A stretch of DNA of 21,258 nt from the NCBI GenBank assembly GCA_049974865.1, contig JBNGCX010000063.1:1-21258 (forward strand), written 5' to 3'. Positions 8,903 to 16,019 of the stretch are shown piece after piece (positions within the stretch are counted from its first letter, which is position 1; every line of letters begins with the position of its first letter). Below the pieces are notes generated by a model. That model searched no databases. It was not told where the DNA came from and saw only the letters and a list, made by a program, of their open reading frames with translations. The stretch is from JAGSOU01 sp049974865. GTDB taxonomy: Bacteria > Pseudomonadota > Alphaproteobacteria > Rhodobacterales > Rhodobacteraceae. A program made the position numbers and the translations under genes.

Positions 8903-9631
8903 TCACACCAGGTCGGTCAGCCAGGACAGCGGCCCGCCGCGCCCGATCCGCGCGGGCGGGTCGTAGCGGTCCAGCAGCGCGAATTCCTCCTCCGTCAGGG
9001 TGCGCTTCAGGAAACGCCAGGCGCGATCCCTGTGCCAGTCGCTCAGCCCCTTCTGGTGATAGCGGAAGTTCAACGGGTCGGCCTTGGTCTGCGCGCCGCC
9101 GCCCCGGCTCTGCCGCTTGTCGTAGGAGGCGCGGCTTTCCCGGCCCAGTTCGTCCCAGCGCGCCCGGATGTCCTCCACCGTCGGCGCGCTGCGCCCCGGC
9201 GCGGGCTGGATGTCCAGGAAAGCCATCAGATCGGCCATTGCCTCGGGCGAGGAGACCAGGTCGTCGTAGTAGAACACCCGCTTATGCTCGGCCACGGCGC
9301 GGGTGTAGAACTGGATGTTGCCGGTGAAGCGGCGAAACCGGCGCAGCCGCTTCTTGGCCATGCGCACATAGGTCTCCAGCGGGTCGCGCAGGATCACCGC
9401 GATGCGGTCGCCCTCGGTCTTCGCCGGATCGATATACAGCCACGCGCCCTCGGTATGGCGGCTGCGGGTCAGGCTCAGCGCATCGTGCGAGCGCAGGAAG
9501 GCGGGCTCGGGGCAGTCCTCCTCGGAGATCAGCACCGTCTTGCCCGGGGTGCGCACGCCGTAAAGCGCCTCGACGCAATAGCGCAGCCAGTTCATGCCGC
9601 TGCGCGGCGCGGAAACCACGTAAGACGTCAT
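8903..9631 (-). CDS. Sulfotransferase family protein (copy 2 of a tandem pair)
   Basis: A 242-residue protein of exactly the same length as its downstream neighbour and similar throughout. Shared are MTSYV, SAPRSGMNW, ILRDPLET, FYTRA, AMADL, PAPGR and the GGG-QT region before the C-terminal FRYHQKGLSDW block. The presumed PAPS-binding elements (SAPRSGMNW and AVILRDPLETYVRM) are retained. Differences concentrate around residues 35-75 and at the C-terminus, where acceptor specificity might differ; that is inference. I start at the ATG at 9631, with AAGGGGG upstream, not at 9700, because the homologous copy begins at the same residue. It is the promoter-proximal gene of the pair and divergent from pyrF, with 128 bp between them. 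The substrate is unknown. Confidence 0.8.
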   Translation of the reverse strand: MTSYVVSAPRSGMNWLRYCVEALYGVRTPGKTVLISEEDCPEPAFLRSHDALSLTRSRHTEGAWLYIDPAKTEGDRIAVILRDPLETYVRMAKKRLRRFRRFTGNIQFYTRAVAEHKRVFYYDDLVSSPEAMADLMAFLDIQPAPGRSAPTVEDIRARWDELGRESRASYDKRQSRGGGAQTKADPLNFRYHQKGLSDWHRDRAWRFLKRTLTEEEFALLDRYDPPARIGRGGPLSWLTDLV

Positions 9632-9693
9632 GCGCGCCCCCTTGTTCAGCCGGTTCTGACGTTTCCTAGTGCATCGCGTGCGCCCCTGCAAAC

Positions 9694-9712
9694 GCGGCAA
9701 CGACCTTGCCGC
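9694..9712. repeat. Perfect 7-bp dyad between the sulfotransferase pair and pyrF
   Basis: GCGGCAA (9694-9700) faces TTGCCGC (9706-9712) around CGACC. An outer CCCTGC/GCAGGG pair could extend it. It lies in the divergent intergenic region and could be an operator or a leader hairpin of pyrF. Confidence 0.35.
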
Positions 9713-9759
9713 AGGGCCGCCTGCCCGCTACACCCGCCCCAGCAAAGCCGGAGGCCCCC

Positions 9760-10485
9760 ATGACCCAATCCGATGACCGACTGATCGTTGCCCTGGACGT
9801 GCCCCACGCGGTGGCGGGGCTGGAACTGGCCAACACCCTTGGTGACGCGGTGTCCTTCTACAAGATCGGGCTGGGGATGCTGACCGGCGGTGGGCTGGCG
9901 CTGGCGCAGGAACTCAAGGACGAGCACGGCAAGCGCATCTTCCTGGACATGAAGCTCTTCGACATCGGGGCCACGGTGGAAAAGGCGGTGCGCGGGCTGG
10001 CACAGTTCGACCTCGACTTCCTGACCGTGCATGGCGACCCGCACGTGGTGCGCGCCGCCGCCGAGGGCAAGGCCGGAACGCAGATGAAGATCCTCGCCGT
10101 CACCGTGCTGACCTCGCTCGACCGCGACGACCTGGACGCCTGTCTGATCAAGCCCGGCGAGGTGCAGGAGATCGTGCTGGAACGCGCCGCCCGCGCTTTC
10201 GAGGCCGGGGCCGACGGCGTCATCGCCTCGCCGCAGGAGGCGGCGCTGATCCGCGCCCTGCCGCAGTCCGCCGACCGGCTGATCGTCACCCCCGGCGTGC
10301 GCCCCGCCGGCGCCGCTCTGGGCGACCAGAAGCGGGTGGCCACGCCCGCCCAGGCCATCGCCGACGGCGCCGACCACATCGTGGTGGGCCGCCCGATCTG
10401 GCAGGCGGAGGACCCGCGCGCCGCGGCCCGGGCGGTGCTGGCCGAGCTCGCCTCGCCGCCGGCCCATCACCCGAACGGCCTCTGA
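9760..10485 (+). CDS. pyrF: Orotidine 5'-phosphate decarboxylase
   Basis: A 241-residue cytoplasmic enzyme that decarboxylates OMP to UMP, the last step of de novo pyrimidine synthesis. The TIM-barrel hallmarks are present: RLIVALDVP with D13, FYKIG with K35, and the catalytic block FLDMKLFDIGATV with D63, K65 and D68 (the usual DxKxxDI pattern). The phosphate-binding end is present as VTPGVRP and HIVVGRPIW. Length is normal for the bacterial class. The ATG at 9760 has GGAGG six bases upstream and begins the conserved N-terminus; the in-frame ATG at 9706 lies inside an intergenic dyad and is unlikely. pyrF is a single gene here; no other pyrimidine genes are nearby. Confidence 0.96.
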   Translation: MTQSDDRLIVALDVPHAVAGLELANTLGDAVSFYKIGLGMLTGGGLALAQELKDEHGKRIFLDMKLFDIGATVEKAVRGLAQFDLDFLTVHGDPHVVRAAAEGKAGTQMKILAVTVLTSLDRDDLDACLIKPGEVQEIVLERAARAFEAGADGVIASPQEAALIRALPQSADRLIVTPGVRPAGAALGDQKRVATPAQAIADGADHIVVGRPIWQAEDPRAAARAVLAELASPPAHHPNGL

Positions 10486-10626
10486 CCACCGCCCCCTGAG
10501 CCGCATCGCCCGCGAACAGGTGCCACTGGCTGAAACCTGCCGCCCCCGGCGCGGCCGGAAGGCGAAGTTCCGCCCATTCTGCCGCCATGCCCATCTGACG
10601 CCACAATTGCCCCGCAGCACGGTTAT

Positions 10627-10651
10627 GAAAACGTAAAAAGCACGCGTTTTC
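10627..10651. repeat. Inverted repeat just upstream of the RTX gene
   Basis: GAAAACG (10627-10633) faces CGTTTTC (10645-10651) across 11 nt, ending 19 nt before the RTX ATG. It is notably A/T-rich for this genome. It could be an operator or a leader hairpin. I could not place confident -35/-10 boxes in 10486-10670, which otherwise holds nothing recognisable. Confidence 0.4.
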
Positions 10652-10670
10652 GAGGCGAGGAGAGGCAGAA

Positions 10671-12485
10671 ATGGCAACGAACCCGACAGCAGGGACAACC
10701 GGCACGCGGCTGGACGACATCATCGACCTGATCTGGGCCGACCCCGACCTGAAGGGGCATATTTCCCAGCAGGACATCATCGGCGGCACCCGCGCCGCGG
10801 ACGCGATGAACGGGATCCTGGTCGAGGCGATCCGGGCCAAGGGCCTGTTCGCCGACGGGCTGATCTCGATCGATGATATCTACGCCATCAACACCTATAT
10901 CCGCGCCAACCGCTACCCCGCCTGGCTGAAGCATCACGGCAATGACGAGGGCCATACCGAGACCGGCTACCACCTGATCCAGAACGACGGCGGCTCCGGC
11001 ACCCTAGAATACCGCGAACTGGTCGATACCGTGTTCGACGGGATCTACCATCTCGGCTTCCGGATCGAGGACGGCCGGATCCTGAACGAGGACGGAAATG
11101 CCAATGCCACTGTCTCGGACCTGGCGCATTGGATGACCTACTACATGACCGGCGGGCAATCCTATTACTTTGGCACCCGCGCCGACGACACGGTGCATGG
11201 CCGGATCCTGGACGACACGCTTCCGCTGGGCGCCGGCCATGACAAGGGCAGCGGCGATTCCGGCGACGACACCATCCTGGGCTCTTTCGGCAACGACACC
11301 CTCAGCGGCCAGGACGGCCATGACGTGCTGCGCGGCGGGCCGGGCAGCGACGCGCTGTCGGGCGGCAATGGCCATGACAAGCACTGGGGCGCGCAGGGCG
11401 AGGACACGATCTCGGGCGGCGACGGCCACGACGTTCTGCACGGCGATGCCGACGACGACCGGCTCTACGGCGGCAACGACAATGACAGCCTCTATGGCGG
11501 CGCGGGCGGCGACCGCCTCTATGGCGATTACGGCGCCGACCTGCTGAAGGGCGGGCTCGGGAACGATGTCCTCGGCGGCGGCGCCGACGCCGACCGGATG
11601 CACGGTCTGGCCGGACATGACAGCCTTTACGGCGGCGATGGCGATGACCGCCTCTGGGGCGGCAAGGGGCGCGATGAACTCTTCGGGGACGACGGCAAGG
11701 ACCGGATCTTCGGCGGCGACCACGACGACACCCTGGGCGGCGGCGAGGGCGATGACCGGCTGTTCGGGATGGCGGGGAACGACCGGGTCTACGGCGACGA
11801 GGGCGCGGATTTCCTGGACGGCGCCAACGGCGACGACAGCATGTCGGGCAGCTATGGCAACGACACGCTGAAGGGCGGCTTCGGCAACGACGATCTCTGG
11901 GGCTCGGACGGGCGCGACAGGCTTTTCGGCGGCCCGGGCAACGACGAGATGGGCGGCGGCGATCACAACGACGTCCTGCTGGGCATGGTCGGGAATGACA
12001 GCCTCTACGGCAACAACGGCGACGACGTCCTGTTCGGCGGCGGCGGGATCGACAAGCTCTACGGCGACAGCGGCCGCGATTCCCTCACCGGCGGCGCGGG
12101 GCAGGACACGCTGGCCGGCGGCGAGCATAACGATGCGCTCGACGGCGGCGACGGCGACGACACGCTTTATGGCGATGACGGGGATGACGCGCTGACCGGC
12201 GGCGCGGGCAACGACTATCTGAAAGGCGGCTACGGCGCCGATACCTTCCTGTTCGATTTCGGCAACACCGGGAATGACGAGATCCACGGCTTCGACGCCG
12301 CCGAGGGCGATCAGATCGTCATCGCCTCGGGCATCGACGTGACCATCACCCAGCTTTCGGGCGGGTCGCACACGATGCTCATGTTCTCCGATGCCTCGAA
12401 CGGCCTCACGCTGGGGACGGTGACGGCGTTCAACGCCACGATCGACATGGGGAATATCGTGACCGACGACAGCGCCTTCCTGTAG
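10671..12485 (+). CDS. RTX calcium-binding protein with a dockerin-like N-terminal region
   Basis: A 604-residue acidic protein with no N-terminal signal peptide, as expected for type I secretion. Residues 1-165 are a non-repeat domain. Within it ADPDLKGHISQQDI (23-36), ADGLISIDDIYAINTYI (61-77) and NEDGNANATVSDLAHWM (139-155) resemble EF-hand/dockerin calcium loops. Residues about 190-522 are tandem nonapeptides of the GGxGxDxLx type, which fold into a calcium-filled beta-roll outside the cell. The last 82 residues (from ADTFLFDF) are a typical RTX C-terminal secretion region ending in a hydrophobic pair (FL). The ATG at 10671 has GGAGAGG upstream. No ABC exporter, membrane-fusion or outer-membrane partner lies in the window. 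No enzymatic domain is recognised, so the role (surface layer, adhesion, matrix) is open. Confidence 0.9.
   Translation: MATNPTAGTTGTRLDDIIDLIWADPDLKGHISQQDIIGGTRAADAMNGILVEAIRAKGLFADGLISIDDIYAINTYIRANRYPAWLKHHGNDEGHTETGYHLIQNDGGSGTLEYRELVDTVFDGIYHLGFRIEDGRILNEDGNANATVSDLAHWMTYYMTGGQSYYFGTRADDTVHGRILDDTLPLGAGHDKGSGDSGDDTILGSFGNDTLSGQDGHDVLRGGPGSDALSGGNGHDKHWGAQGEDTISGGDGHDVLHGDADDDRLYGGNDNDSLYGGAGGDRLYGDYGADLLKGGLGNDVLGGGADADRMHGLAGHDSLYGGDGDDRLWGGKGRDELFGDDGKDRIFGGDHDDTLGGGEGDDRLFGMAGNDRVYGDEGADFLDGANGDDSMSGSYGNDTLKGGFGNDDLWGSDGRDRLFGGPGNDEMGGGDHNDVLLGMVGNDSLYGNNGDDVLFGGGGIDKLYGDSGRDSLTGGAGQDTLAGGEHNDALDGGDGDDTLYGDDGDDALTGGAGNDYLKGGYGADTFLFDFGNTGNDEIHGFDAAEGDQIVIASGIDVTITQLSGGSHTMLMFSDASNGLTLGTVTAFNATIDMGNIVTDDSAFL
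11238..12236 (+). repeat. RTX nonapeptide repeat tract
   Basis: About 333 codons encode roughly 35 tandem nine-residue units with Gly and Asp at fixed positions. The 27-nt periodicity (GGCGGC...GAC) also opens a long false frame on the opposite strand. Three units carry histidine beside the Asp (DHDDTLGGG, DHNDVLLGM, EHNDALDGG). Confidence 0.9.
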
Positions 12486-12497
12486 GCGCGGCCGGCC

Positions 12498-12764
12498 TCA
12501 ATCCTCGTTGATGTCGCGGTCCCAGATCTTCACCTGGCCCTTGCGCACTCCCAGGATTCTGCGCAGGGCCAGCCAAGAGGCCAGCGAGACCACCGCGAAG
12601 ATCAGCAGAAGCCACGGCAACGAGGGGCTCAGCCCCGCGGCCAGCAGGATGCCGGTCAGCGCCGCGCCCGCGGCGAAGCCCAGGAACACGAAGCCCGGCG
12701 CGAAAATTTCGAGGATGCCCAGCGCCACCGCGCCCGCCATCCAGACCCACCACAGCGCCCACAT
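12498..12764 (-). CDS. Short NfeD-like membrane protein
   Basis: An 88-residue protein with two or three hydrophobic segments (about 5-25, 28-45 and 49-66) in the style of NfeD family proteins, which partner SPFH/stomatin-like membrane proteins. The soluble OB-fold domain that usually follows is essentially missing: the protein ends with RRILGVRKGQVKIWDRDINED. The preceding SPFH gene ends in TGATG, so this start codon shares one base with its stop, a strong sign of translational coupling. Its stop lies 12 nt from the convergent RTX stop, so no lost 3' part is hidden beyond it. Function is inferred mainly from pairing with the SPFH gene. Confidence 0.78.
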   Translation of the reverse strand: MWALWWVWMAGAVALGILEIFAPGFVFLGFAAGAALTGILLAAGLSPSLPWLLLIFAVVSLASWLALRRILGVRKGQVKIWDRDINED

Positions 12765-13657
12765 CAGCCGCGCCCCTTCATCAGCTTGAACGCGTCGCCA
12801 AAGGCCTCCAGCGCGTGGGCCGGCACGACGATGGTCTGCTTGCCCTCGCCCTGTCCCACGGCGGTCAGCGCCTCCACCTGCTTCAGCGCCACCTGGTACT
12901 GCGCCGCCTCGATCCCGTTCTCGGCGATGGCCTTGGCCACGACCTCGGTGGCGTAGGCCTCGGCATCGGCGGTAATGCGGCGGGCCTTGGCCTCCTGCTC
13001 GGCGGCGTAGAGCTCGGCATCGGCGGCCAGCTCCACCGCCCGCTTGCGGCCCTCGGCCTCGGTCACCTGGGCGCGGCGGGCCCGCTCGGCGTTGAGCTGC
13101 TGCAGCATCGCGTCGCGCGTCGCCTGGTCGAGGTTCACGTCCAGGATCTCGGCCCGCGTGACCTCGATCCCCCAGGCATCGACCGCGTCCTCGACGCTGG
13201 CCTTGATGGTCGAGATGAGCTGGGCGCGGTTCGACTGCACCTCGTCGAGGTCCATCTTGCCGATCTCGGCGCGCACGATGCCCGCCACGGTGGTGGCGAT
13301 GGCGGCATCCACGTCCCGGATGCGGTAGACGGTCTTTTCCGGCTCGATGATGCGGTAGAAGACGGAGGTCTCCACCTGCACCAGCACGTTGTCCTTGGTG
13401 ATCGCGTCCTGGCTGGCGTTGGGCAACTGGCGTTCGAGAATGGAAATCCTGTGCGCCACCCGGTCGATGAAGGGCACGATCAGGTTGATCCCGGGCCCCA
13501 GCACCGCGCGCAGCCGCCCGAACCGCTCGACCACGTATTTCTGCGATTGCGGCACGATCCGCACGCCGAGGAAGACGCTGATAATGATAAAGGCCGCCAG
13601 CAGCAGCAGCACCAGGTTGCCGCCGATCAACTGGGAAATGATGTTTTCGTTATTCAT
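12764..13657 (-). CDS. SPFH/Band 7 (stomatin-like, QmcA type) membrane protein
   Basis: A 297-residue protein with one N-terminal hydrophobic segment (residues 14-34), then the Band 7 domain: VPQSQKYVVERFGRLRAVLGPGINLIVPFIDRV in the conserved opening (quoted only as a pattern of VPQ, VERFGR, PGIN and PFID), DAITKDNV and GIEVTRAEI. A long alanine/glutamate-rich helix follows (AERARRAQVTEAEGRKRA), predicted to form the coiled coil of an oligomeric ring. Such proteins build membrane microdomain cages and often pair with NfeD, exactly as here. The ATG at 13657 has GAGGGA upstream. The divergent neighbour is dinB. A sigma70-like promoter is visible upstream. A specific symbol is not justified beyond the QmcA-like group. 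Confidence 0.92.
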   Translation of the reverse strand: MNNENIISQLIGGNLVLLLLAAFIIISVFLGVRIVPQSQKYVVERFGRLRAVLGPGINLIVPFIDRVAHRISILERQLPNASQDAITKDNVLVQVETSVFYRIIEPEKTVYRIRDVDAAIATTVAGIVRAEIGKMDLDEVQSNRAQLISTIKASVEDAVDAWGIEVTRAEILDVNLDQATRDAMLQQLNAERARRAQVTEAEGRKRAVELAADAELYAAEQEAKARRITADAEAYATEVVAKAIAENGIEAAQYQVALKQVEALTAVGQGEGKQTIVVPAHALEAFGDAFKLMKGRG

Positions 13658-13685
13658 GTCGGGTGTCCCTCAAAGCATTGCGCGC

Positions 13686-13713
13686 ACTATGCCCGCCGGT
13701 CCGCGGCTTGCAA
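13686..13713 (-). promoter_or_regulatory. Candidate promoter of the SPFH-NfeD operon
   Basis: Minus-strand TTGCAA (13713 to 13708) and CATAGT (13691 to 13686) are separated by 16 bp, about 30 nt upstream of the SPFH start. Each box matches consensus at four of six positions. Confidence 0.4.
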
Positions 13714-13776
13714 AGCCCTTCCCCTTGCCGCAAACGCCCATCCGCGCCACCATTGGCCTGACACCCGGAGCCCGCC

Positions 13777-15030
13777 ATGCCCGCCCTCTGCCGCGATTGC
13801 CTGACGCCGTTCGACGACGGCCCCCGCTGCCCCGCCTGCCGCAGCCCGCGGGTGATCGCGCATCCCGAGCTGTTCGACCTCTCCATCGCCCACATGGATT
13901 GCGACGCCTTCTATGCCAGCGTGGAAAAACGCGACGATCCCGGGTTGCGGGACAAGCCGGTGATCGTCGGCGGCGGGCGGCGCGGCGTGGTCTCTACCGC
14001 CTGCTATATCGCGCGGATCAAGGGGGTGCGCTCGGCCATGCCCATGTTCCAGGCGCTGAAGCTCTGCCCCGAGGCAGTCGTCATACGCCCGCGCGGCGAC
14101 CACTACGCCGCCGTCTCGCGCCAGATCCGCGCCATGATGGAAGAGCTGACCCCGGCCATCGAGCCGCTGTCGCTGGACGAGGCCTTCCTCGACCTCTCCG
14201 GCACCGCCAAACTGCACCACGCGCCGCCCGCGGTGATGCTGGCCCGGCTGGTGAAACGCATGGAGGAGGAGCTGGGCCTGTCGGGCTCCATCGGCCTCAG
14301 CCACAACAAGTTCCTGGCCAAGATCGCCTCCGACCTCGACAAGCCGCGCGGGTTCTCCGTGATCGGCCAGGCCGAGACGCCGGACTTCCTGGCCGAGAAA
14401 CCTGTGGGCATGATCTGGGGCGTGGGCGCGGCGGGCCAGGCCGCGCTGGAGCGCGCGGGGATCAGAACCTTCGCCGACCTGCGGCGGTGGGAGCGGCAGG
14501 ACCTCGAGGCGCGCTTCGGCTCCATGGGCGGGCGGCTCTACCACCTCGCGCGCGGCGAGGATCACCGCCGGGTGACGGCCAACGCGCCGATCAAGAGCAT
14601 CTCCAACGAAACCACCTTTTTCGAGGATACGTCCGATCCGGAGCTCCTGGACGGCCATCTCTGGCGGCTGTCGGAGAAGGTCAGCGACCGGGCCAAGGCC
14701 AAGGGGCTGGCGGGCCGCGTCGTGGTGCTGAAGCTGAAACGCGCGAATCACAGCCTGATCACGCGCCGCGTCTCGCTGCGCGACGCGACGCAGATGGCCG
14801 ACCGCCTTTACGCCACCGCCCGCGCGCTGTTCGACCAGCTGGGCGATCCCGGCCCGTTCCGCCTGATCGGCGTGGGGCTGAGCGACCTGACCGGGGCCGA
14901 GGGCGCCGACCGCTCGGCCGACCTGCTCGACCCGCAGGCCGCGGCGCGTGCCGGGGCCGAGCGCGCCAGCGACGCCATCCGGCAGAGATTCGGGGCCAAG
15001 GCGATCCTGAAGGGGCGCGCGCTGCGCTGA
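13777..15030 (+). CDS. dinB: DNA polymerase IV (Y-family) with an N-terminal zinc-ribbon-like extension
   Basis: A 417-residue translesion polymerase. The palm acidic residues are present: D41 in HMDCDAFYASVE (equivalent to E. coli D8) and D134/E135 in LSLDEAFLDL; Y46 occupies the steric-gate position. STACYIARIKGVRSAMP is the usual finger motif, and the little-finger domain ends near the C-terminus. In front of the polymerase lies an extra segment of about 30 residues with C5-x2-C8 and C18-x2-C21, a zinc-ribbon-like knuckle absent from E. coli DinB. The C-terminus (LKGRALR) shows no obvious clamp-binding motif. The ATG at 13777 has GGAG upstream. I saw no LexA box of the GTTC-N7-GTTC type in the 119-bp divergent region. 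Confidence 0.95.
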   Translation: MPALCRDCLTPFDDGPRCPACRSPRVIAHPELFDLSIAHMDCDAFYASVEKRDDPGLRDKPVIVGGGRRGVVSTACYIARIKGVRSAMPMFQALKLCPEAVVIRPRGDHYAAVSRQIRAMMEELTPAIEPLSLDEAFLDLSGTAKLHHAPPAVMLARLVKRMEEELGLSGSIGLSHNKFLAKIASDLDKPRGFSVIGQAETPDFLAEKPVGMIWGVGAAGQAALERAGIRTFADLRRWERQDLEARFGSMGGRLYHLARGEDHRRVTANAPIKSISNETTFFEDTSDPELLDGHLWRLSEKVSDRAKAKGLAGRVVVLKLKRANHSLITRRVSLRDATQMADRLYATARALFDQLGDPGPFRLIGVGLSDLTGAEGADRSADLLDPQAAARAGAERASDAIRQRFGAKAILKGRALR

Positions 15031-15031
15031 T

Positions 15032-15880
15032 CTATTGCGCCGCCAGCGGCATTTCCGAGCTGCCGATCGCCGCGATCTCGGACACCACCGAGGTGATCAC
15101 CCGCTTGAACGCGTCGAAATCGCGGCTCGGGCGTACCCGCGCCTCGTCCATGTAGAGGCCGCGGTTGATCTCCACCTGCACCACGTGCTGCCCGCGCGAG
15201 GGGCGGCCGTAATGCTGGGTGATATAGGCCCCGGCGAAAGGCGCGTTGCGCGCCACCCGCAGCCCGGCCGAGGCAAAGGCCGCCTCGATCCGGTCCACCA
15301 CCTCGGACTGCGCCGCGGCGCCGAAGCGGTCGCCCAGCACCACGTCCGGGCGCGGCCCGCCGCGACCCACCGCCTCCTGCGGCATGGAATGGCAGTCGAT
15401 CAGGATCGCCTCGCCGAAGGCCGCGTGGCTTTCGTCCAGCAGCGCCTGCAGGGCGGAATGATAGGGGTGCCAGACGCAGGCCAGACGCATCTGCGCCTCC
15501 TCCAGCGTGATCTTGCCGCGCTGGATCACCCGGCCATTGGCCACCACGCGGGGGATCACCCCCAGGCCGGAACTGACCCGCGGATTGTGGCAGGCCTTCT
15601 TCACCCCGTCGATCAGCGCCGGGTCCAGCTCATCCGAGCTGCGGTTGAGGTCGACATAGGCGCGCGGGGCGTTCGCCGCCAGCAGCGGCGCGCCCAGCAT
15701 CGGCGCCTCCGAGAACAGGATGTCAACGAAGGCATCCTCGGAGGAGCGCACCGACAGCTCGTCCAGCACCGAACGGCGCAGGAACGCCAAGGGATAATCC
15801 CGCCCGCTATGGGGCGAGGAGAACACCACGCTGGTGGTTCTGGCCTCGGGCCGGATCAGCCTGTAAGGGTCAATCGTCAT
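15032..15880 (-). CDS. N-formylglutamate amidohydrolase family protein
   Basis: A 282-residue metallohydrolase of the HutG/N-formylglutamate deformylase family, which splits N-formylglutamate (a histidine degradation intermediate) into formate and glutamate. Motifs: SSPHSGRDYP at 21-30 (first metal ligand region), AYVDLNRSSDELDP, and ILIDCHSMPQE with the metal-binding Asp and His. HVVQVEINRGLYMDE follows as a later family block. No other hut genes are nearby, so the substrate may instead be another N-acyl amino acid. The ATG at 15880 has AAAGGA upstream and a good promoter behind it. It ends one base from the convergent dinB stop, with no terminator between them. Confidence 0.88.
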   Translation of the reverse strand: MTIDPYRLIRPEARTTSVVFSSPHSGRDYPLAFLRRSVLDELSVRSSEDAFVDILFSEAPMLGAPLLAANAPRAYVDLNRSSDELDPALIDGVKKACHNPRVSSGLGVIPRVVANGRVIQRGKITLEEAQMRLACVWHPYHSALQALLDESHAAFGEAILIDCHSMPQEAVGRGGPRPDVVLGDRFGAAAQSEVVDRIEAAFASAGLRVARNAPFAGAYITQHYGRPSRGQHVVQVEINRGLYMDEARVRPSRDFDAFKRVITSVVSEIAAIGSSEMPLAAQ

Positions 15881-15900
15881 GCGGGTTCCTTTACAGAAAC

Positions 15901-15928
15901 TTTATAGACGCAAATTTTTGCATGCCAA
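15901..15928 (-). promoter_or_regulatory. Promoter of the N-formylglutamate amidohydrolase family gene
   Basis: Minus-strand TTGGCA (15928 to 15923) and TATAAA (15906 to 15901) are spaced 16 bp apart, each one mismatch from consensus. The spacer contains a small dyad GCAAA-AA-TTTGC that could bind a repressor. The start codon follows at 15880, giving a short leader. Confidence 0.65.
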
Positions 15929-15934
15929 AAGCCC

Positions 15935-15963
15935 TTGAACCCGTTTCCGACTCCTTTTATAGA
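15935..15963 (+). promoter_or_regulatory. Candidate promoter of tRNA-Val and rpmJ
   Basis: TTGAAC (15935-15940), 17 bp, then TATAGA (15958-15963), with a GC-rich discriminator (CCTGCGAGCC) as expected of a growth-controlled stable-RNA promoter. The tRNA begins about 60 nt after the predicted start site. It is back-to-back with the divergent promoter at 15901-15928. Confidence 0.5.
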
Positions 15964-15973
15964 CCTGCGAGCC

Positions 15974-15992
15974 GACGCGGTCCCGCCGCGTC
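15974..15992 (+). repeat. Hairpin in the tRNA-Val leader
   Basis: GACGCGG (15974-15980) pairs with CCGCGTC (15986-15992) around TCCCG, followed by the T-rich CTATTTGTTT. It resembles a weak terminator or attenuator located between the predicted promoter and the tRNA, or a leader-processing structure. Confidence 0.4.
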
Positions 15993-16019
15993 CTATTTGT
16001 TTGGGAACGCGGGATTGCA

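Noticed and set aside
11004..12371. A 455-codon open frame on the minus strand opposite the RTX gene
   Set aside because: It is the antisense shadow of the 27-nt GGC/GAC repeat. It encodes an A/V-rich repetitive product and has no ribosome-binding site.
10671..12485. RTX protein as a toxin or protease
   Set aside because: No zinc-protease motif, lipase motif or pore-forming hydrophobic domain is visible; only the unassigned N-terminal domain and repeats are present.
13389..15155. A 588-codon plus-strand frame across SPFH and dinB
   Set aside because: It crosses the intergenic region and runs in a second frame of dinB. The product is arginine/proline-rich and shadow-like.
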